Part shown: positions 6,141 through 7,532 of the stretch, piece after piece | How the letters are laid out: the number at the start of each line of letters is the position of its first letter | Position numbering within the stretch: the first letter of the stretch is position 1 | Assembly (NCBI GenBank): GCA_005793285.1 | Contig: SXPO01000082.1 | Location: 1 to 7,532 of the forward strand | Direction of reading: 5' to 3' | DNA: 7,532 nt | Origin: Nitrospiraceae bacterium | GTDB lineage: Bacteria > Nitrospirota > Nitrospiria > Nitrospirales > Nitrospiraceae | Translations under genes and position numbers: made by a program | The notes under the pieces: generated by a model | Seen by the model: only the letters and a program-made list of their open reading frames with translations | Database searches by the model: none | Told to the model about the DNA's origin: nothing

Positions 6141-7232
6141 CTATTTCTTCCTAAGACGCACCGTCGCGGTGCGTGGAGACCGTTGCTTCGACTGTTTCTC
6201 CAATGTCTCGATCCGCTGTTCGAGGTTTTGTACAAGCTTGTGCAGCTCAGGCAGATGGTGAATAACCCCCTGAACCCGAAAGGCCCGATCGCGCGGTAAT
6301 GCCGGGGATCCTCCGACAATTTGGTTCGACTCGATGTTTCGATGCACTCCCGATTTGGCGGCAATCATGACCTGGTCGCCAATCTGAATATGGTCTGAAA
6401 TACCCGCTTGTCCGCCGATAACGACATGATGGCCAATCGTGGTACTGCCGGCAATGCCGACTTGAGCGACCAGAATGCAGTGTGCGCCCACCGTGACGTT
6501 ATGGGCGATCTGAACCAGATTATCGACCTTGGTGCCTTGCTTGATACGTGTGACGCCGAGTGTGGCGCGATCGACTGTGACATTGGCGCCTAATTCGACA
6601 TCGTCTTCGATGATAACTCCGCCAAGCTGCGGGATTTTGTGATGGCGGCCTTGATGCGGGACGTATCCGAATCCATCTGCGCCGATGACGGTTCCGCTGT
6701 GGACGATCACTCGGGCGCCGAGTGAGCAGCCTTCCCGTACGACGACATTCGGGTACAAGACACAATCATCTCCGATTGCCGAGTCCGACCCCACAAATAC
6801 ACCGGGATAGAGAGTCACCCGCGCTCCAATGCTGACCCGGTCGCCAAGCGTCACGAACGGCCAAATCGAAGGATCAGTTCCGATTGTGACATCGGTTCCT
6901 CGAGTCAGGTCTTCGGCGATGCCGCGACGAACGGCGGGACGGACGCAGAATTGTTGCGCGACCAGGGCGAACGCCATCAAGGGATGGCCGACCACGATCT
7001 GAGGAACGGCAAGCTCCGGCAGGTGACGATGGACGAGCAAGGCAGCTGCTTGGAGGTTCACAGCAACAGTCAATGCTTTGTCGTTGGCAACAAAGGACAA
7101 GGAGCGGGGCGTCGATTCCCCCAGGCCGGCCAGTTCAAACACCTCTGTCTGGTCATCGCCATGAATCGTGCCGCCGACGATCTGATGAATCTGCGCCAGG
7201 GTCAGGGGACTCGGTAGCTGTGGAATGGGCAT
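6141..7232 (-). CDS. lpxD: UDP-3-O-acylglucosamine N-acyltransferase
   Basis: LpxD transfers a 3-hydroxyacyl chain from acyl carrier protein to the 2-amino group of UDP-3-O-acylglucosamine, the third step of lipid A synthesis, in the cytoplasm. The 363-residue protein has the N-terminal uridine-binding domain (about 1-100, with [18 protein letters not shown] and SLSFVAND). It continues with a left-handed beta-helix of hexapeptide repeats (about 110-300) and a C-terminal helix likely to be coiled coil ([20 protein letters not shown], about 327-346). His244 in [11 protein letters not shown] corresponds to the catalytic His of E. coli LpxD (His239). The tail [13 protein letters not shown] is basic. 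ATG 7232 has AAGG 10 bases upstream. The acyl carrier protein gene ends 7 bases before it, so the two are probably co-transcribed. A paralogue with another sugar substrate cannot be excluded. Confidence 0.93.
   Translation of the reverse strand: MPIPQLPSPLTLAQIHQIVGGTIHGDDQTEVFELAGLGESTPRSLSFVANDKALTVAVNLQAAALLVHRHLPELAVPQIVVGHPLMAFALVAQQFCVRPAVRRGIAEDLTRGTDVTIGTDPSIWPFVTLGDRVSIGARVTLYPGVFVGSDSAIGDDCVLYPNVVVREGCSLGARVIVHSGTVIGADGFGYVPHQGRHHKIPQLGGVIIEDDVELGANVTVDRATLGVTRIKQGTKVDNLVQIAHNVTVGAHCILVAQVGIAGSTTIGHHVVIGGQAGISDHIQIGDQVMIAAKSGVHRNIESNQIVGGSPALPRDRAFRVQGVIHHLPELHKLVQNLEQRIETLEKQSKQRSPRTATVRLRKK
6156..6174. other. Stem-loop inside the 3' end of lpxD
   Basis: ACGCACC (6156-6162) and GGTGCGT (6168-6174) form a perfect 7-bp GC-rich stem with a 5-base loop. 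It lies inside the last codons of lpxD and just past the end of the + strand membrane protein gene. Neither side is followed by a T-run, so it is not a standard intrinsic terminator. It could still help separate the convergent transcripts. Confidence 0.3.
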
Positions 7233-7239
7233 CAGTTCG

Positions 7240-7532
7240 TTACCTTTTCTTTTTCTTCGGGGTAGAGACTTTTTTGGGAACAGGCTTTTTCTTTGCGGCA
7301 GGGGCTTTCTTGGAAACAGGTGCCTTCTTGGGCGCAGGCGCCTTCTTCTTCGAAGTCACACGCGGCGCTGGTTTAACCTTAGCAGGTGCGGTGCTCGGCA
7401 ACGAGAGCCGTTGTTGCACATAGGCCGCTACTGACCCGACCGTGCTGAGTCCAGGGAGGTCTTGATCTGGTATTTGAATCTTGAATCGGTCTTCGATTTC
7501 AAAGAGCAGCTCAATGACCGCGACGGAGTCGA
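7240..7532 (-). CDS. Acyl carrier protein with lysine-rich repeat tail (5' truncated)
   Basis: The last 96 residues are visible; the start lies beyond the window edge. The first ~43 are the second half of an acyl carrier protein: [42 protein letters not shown] matches helices II-IV. The Ser in the leading DS is the expected 4'-phosphopantetheine attachment site, usually near residue 36, so roughly 35 residues are missing. Standard carrier proteins end soon after this. Here a tail of about 50 residues follows, with 18 Lys, 2 Arg and no acidic residue, including a KKAPxx hexapeptide repeat (visible residues 62-96). The stop TAA at 7240-7242 leaves 7 bases before lpxD, which needs an acyl-ACP donor, so a functional link is plausible. 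Which acyl group it carries is unknown. Confidence 0.85.
   Translation of the reverse strand, partial: DSVAVIELLFEIEDRFKIQIPDQDLPGLSTVGSVAAYVQQRLSLPSTAPAKVKPAPRVTSKKKAPAPKKAPVSKKAPAAKKKPVPKKVSTPKKKKR
7243..7347 (-). repeat. 18-bp tandem repeat coding the KKAPxx tail
   Basis: Read on the - strand, this stretch is a degenerate 18-bp repeat coding six-residue units [30 protein letters not shown] and a final KKKKR. It resembles the Lys/Ala/Pro tails of histone H1-like and AlgP-type bacterial proteins. Third-position changes between copies suggest the repeat is old and kept at protein level, not a recent expansion. Confidence 0.85.

Noticed and set aside
5772..6299. Plus-strand ORF of 175 codons crossing the membrane protein end and the lpxD end
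   Set aside because: It overlaps two better-supported genes on both strands, and its sequence has no domain-like character.
7073..7434. Plus-strand ORFs with Phe/Gly/Ala-rich hydrophobic sequence that look like a membrane protein
   Set aside because: They are the complement of the Lys-rich ACP tail (AAG/AAA read as CTT/TTT) and of the lpxD start. The - strand genes explain the DNA fully.

Overview
The window is ordinary bacterial chromosome, GC-rich by eye, with one long operon for late cobalamin (vitamin B12) assembly on the + strand and the start of a lipid A-related gene pair on the - strand. The organism is most likely a Gram-negative (diderm) bacterium, because an LpxD-type acyltransferase is present. 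The cobT-cobS-cbiB-cobD-cbiZ-cobQ order and the protein character suggest a Nitrospira-like (Nitrospirota) genome. That taxonomic guess is inference from gene content, not a database result.

Positions 1-5309 hold six tightly packed + strand genes: the 3' end of cobT, then cobS, cbiB, cobD (threonine-phosphate decarboxylase), cbiZ (adenosylcobinamide amidohydrolase) and cobQ/cbiP (cobyric acid synthase). Four junctions overlap, three of them by exactly 4 nt (ATGA), so the block is almost certainly one translationally coupled transcript. The enzymes form a connected route. CobQ amidates to adenosylcobyric acid, and CbiZ makes the same intermediate from salvaged cobinamide. CobD supplies aminopropanol phosphate, and CbiB joins it to cobyric acid. 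CobT activates the lower-ligand base, and CobS joins the two halves. The CobU/CobP/CobY nucleotidyltransferase step and any cobalamin riboswitch are not in the window.

Positions 5310-5607 are a roughly 300-base, more AT-rich gap. It holds a doubtful 52-residue ORF, a short ATCCACAT direct repeat that resembles DnaA boxes, and a strong Shine-Dalgarno sequence for the next gene. Positions 5608-6129 encode an unrecognised 173-residue membrane protein with four likely transmembrane segments. It converges with the next gene, leaving only 11 bases between the stop codons.

Positions 6141-7532 on the - strand hold lpxD (UDP-3-O-acylglucosamine N-acyltransferase). Upstream of it is the 3' part of an acyl carrier protein gene whose product has an unusual, strongly basic KKAPxx hexapeptide-repeat tail. 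This tailed carrier protein is the most noteworthy item. I see no mobile element, CRISPR array, RNA gene, defence system or clearly new multi-gene system.
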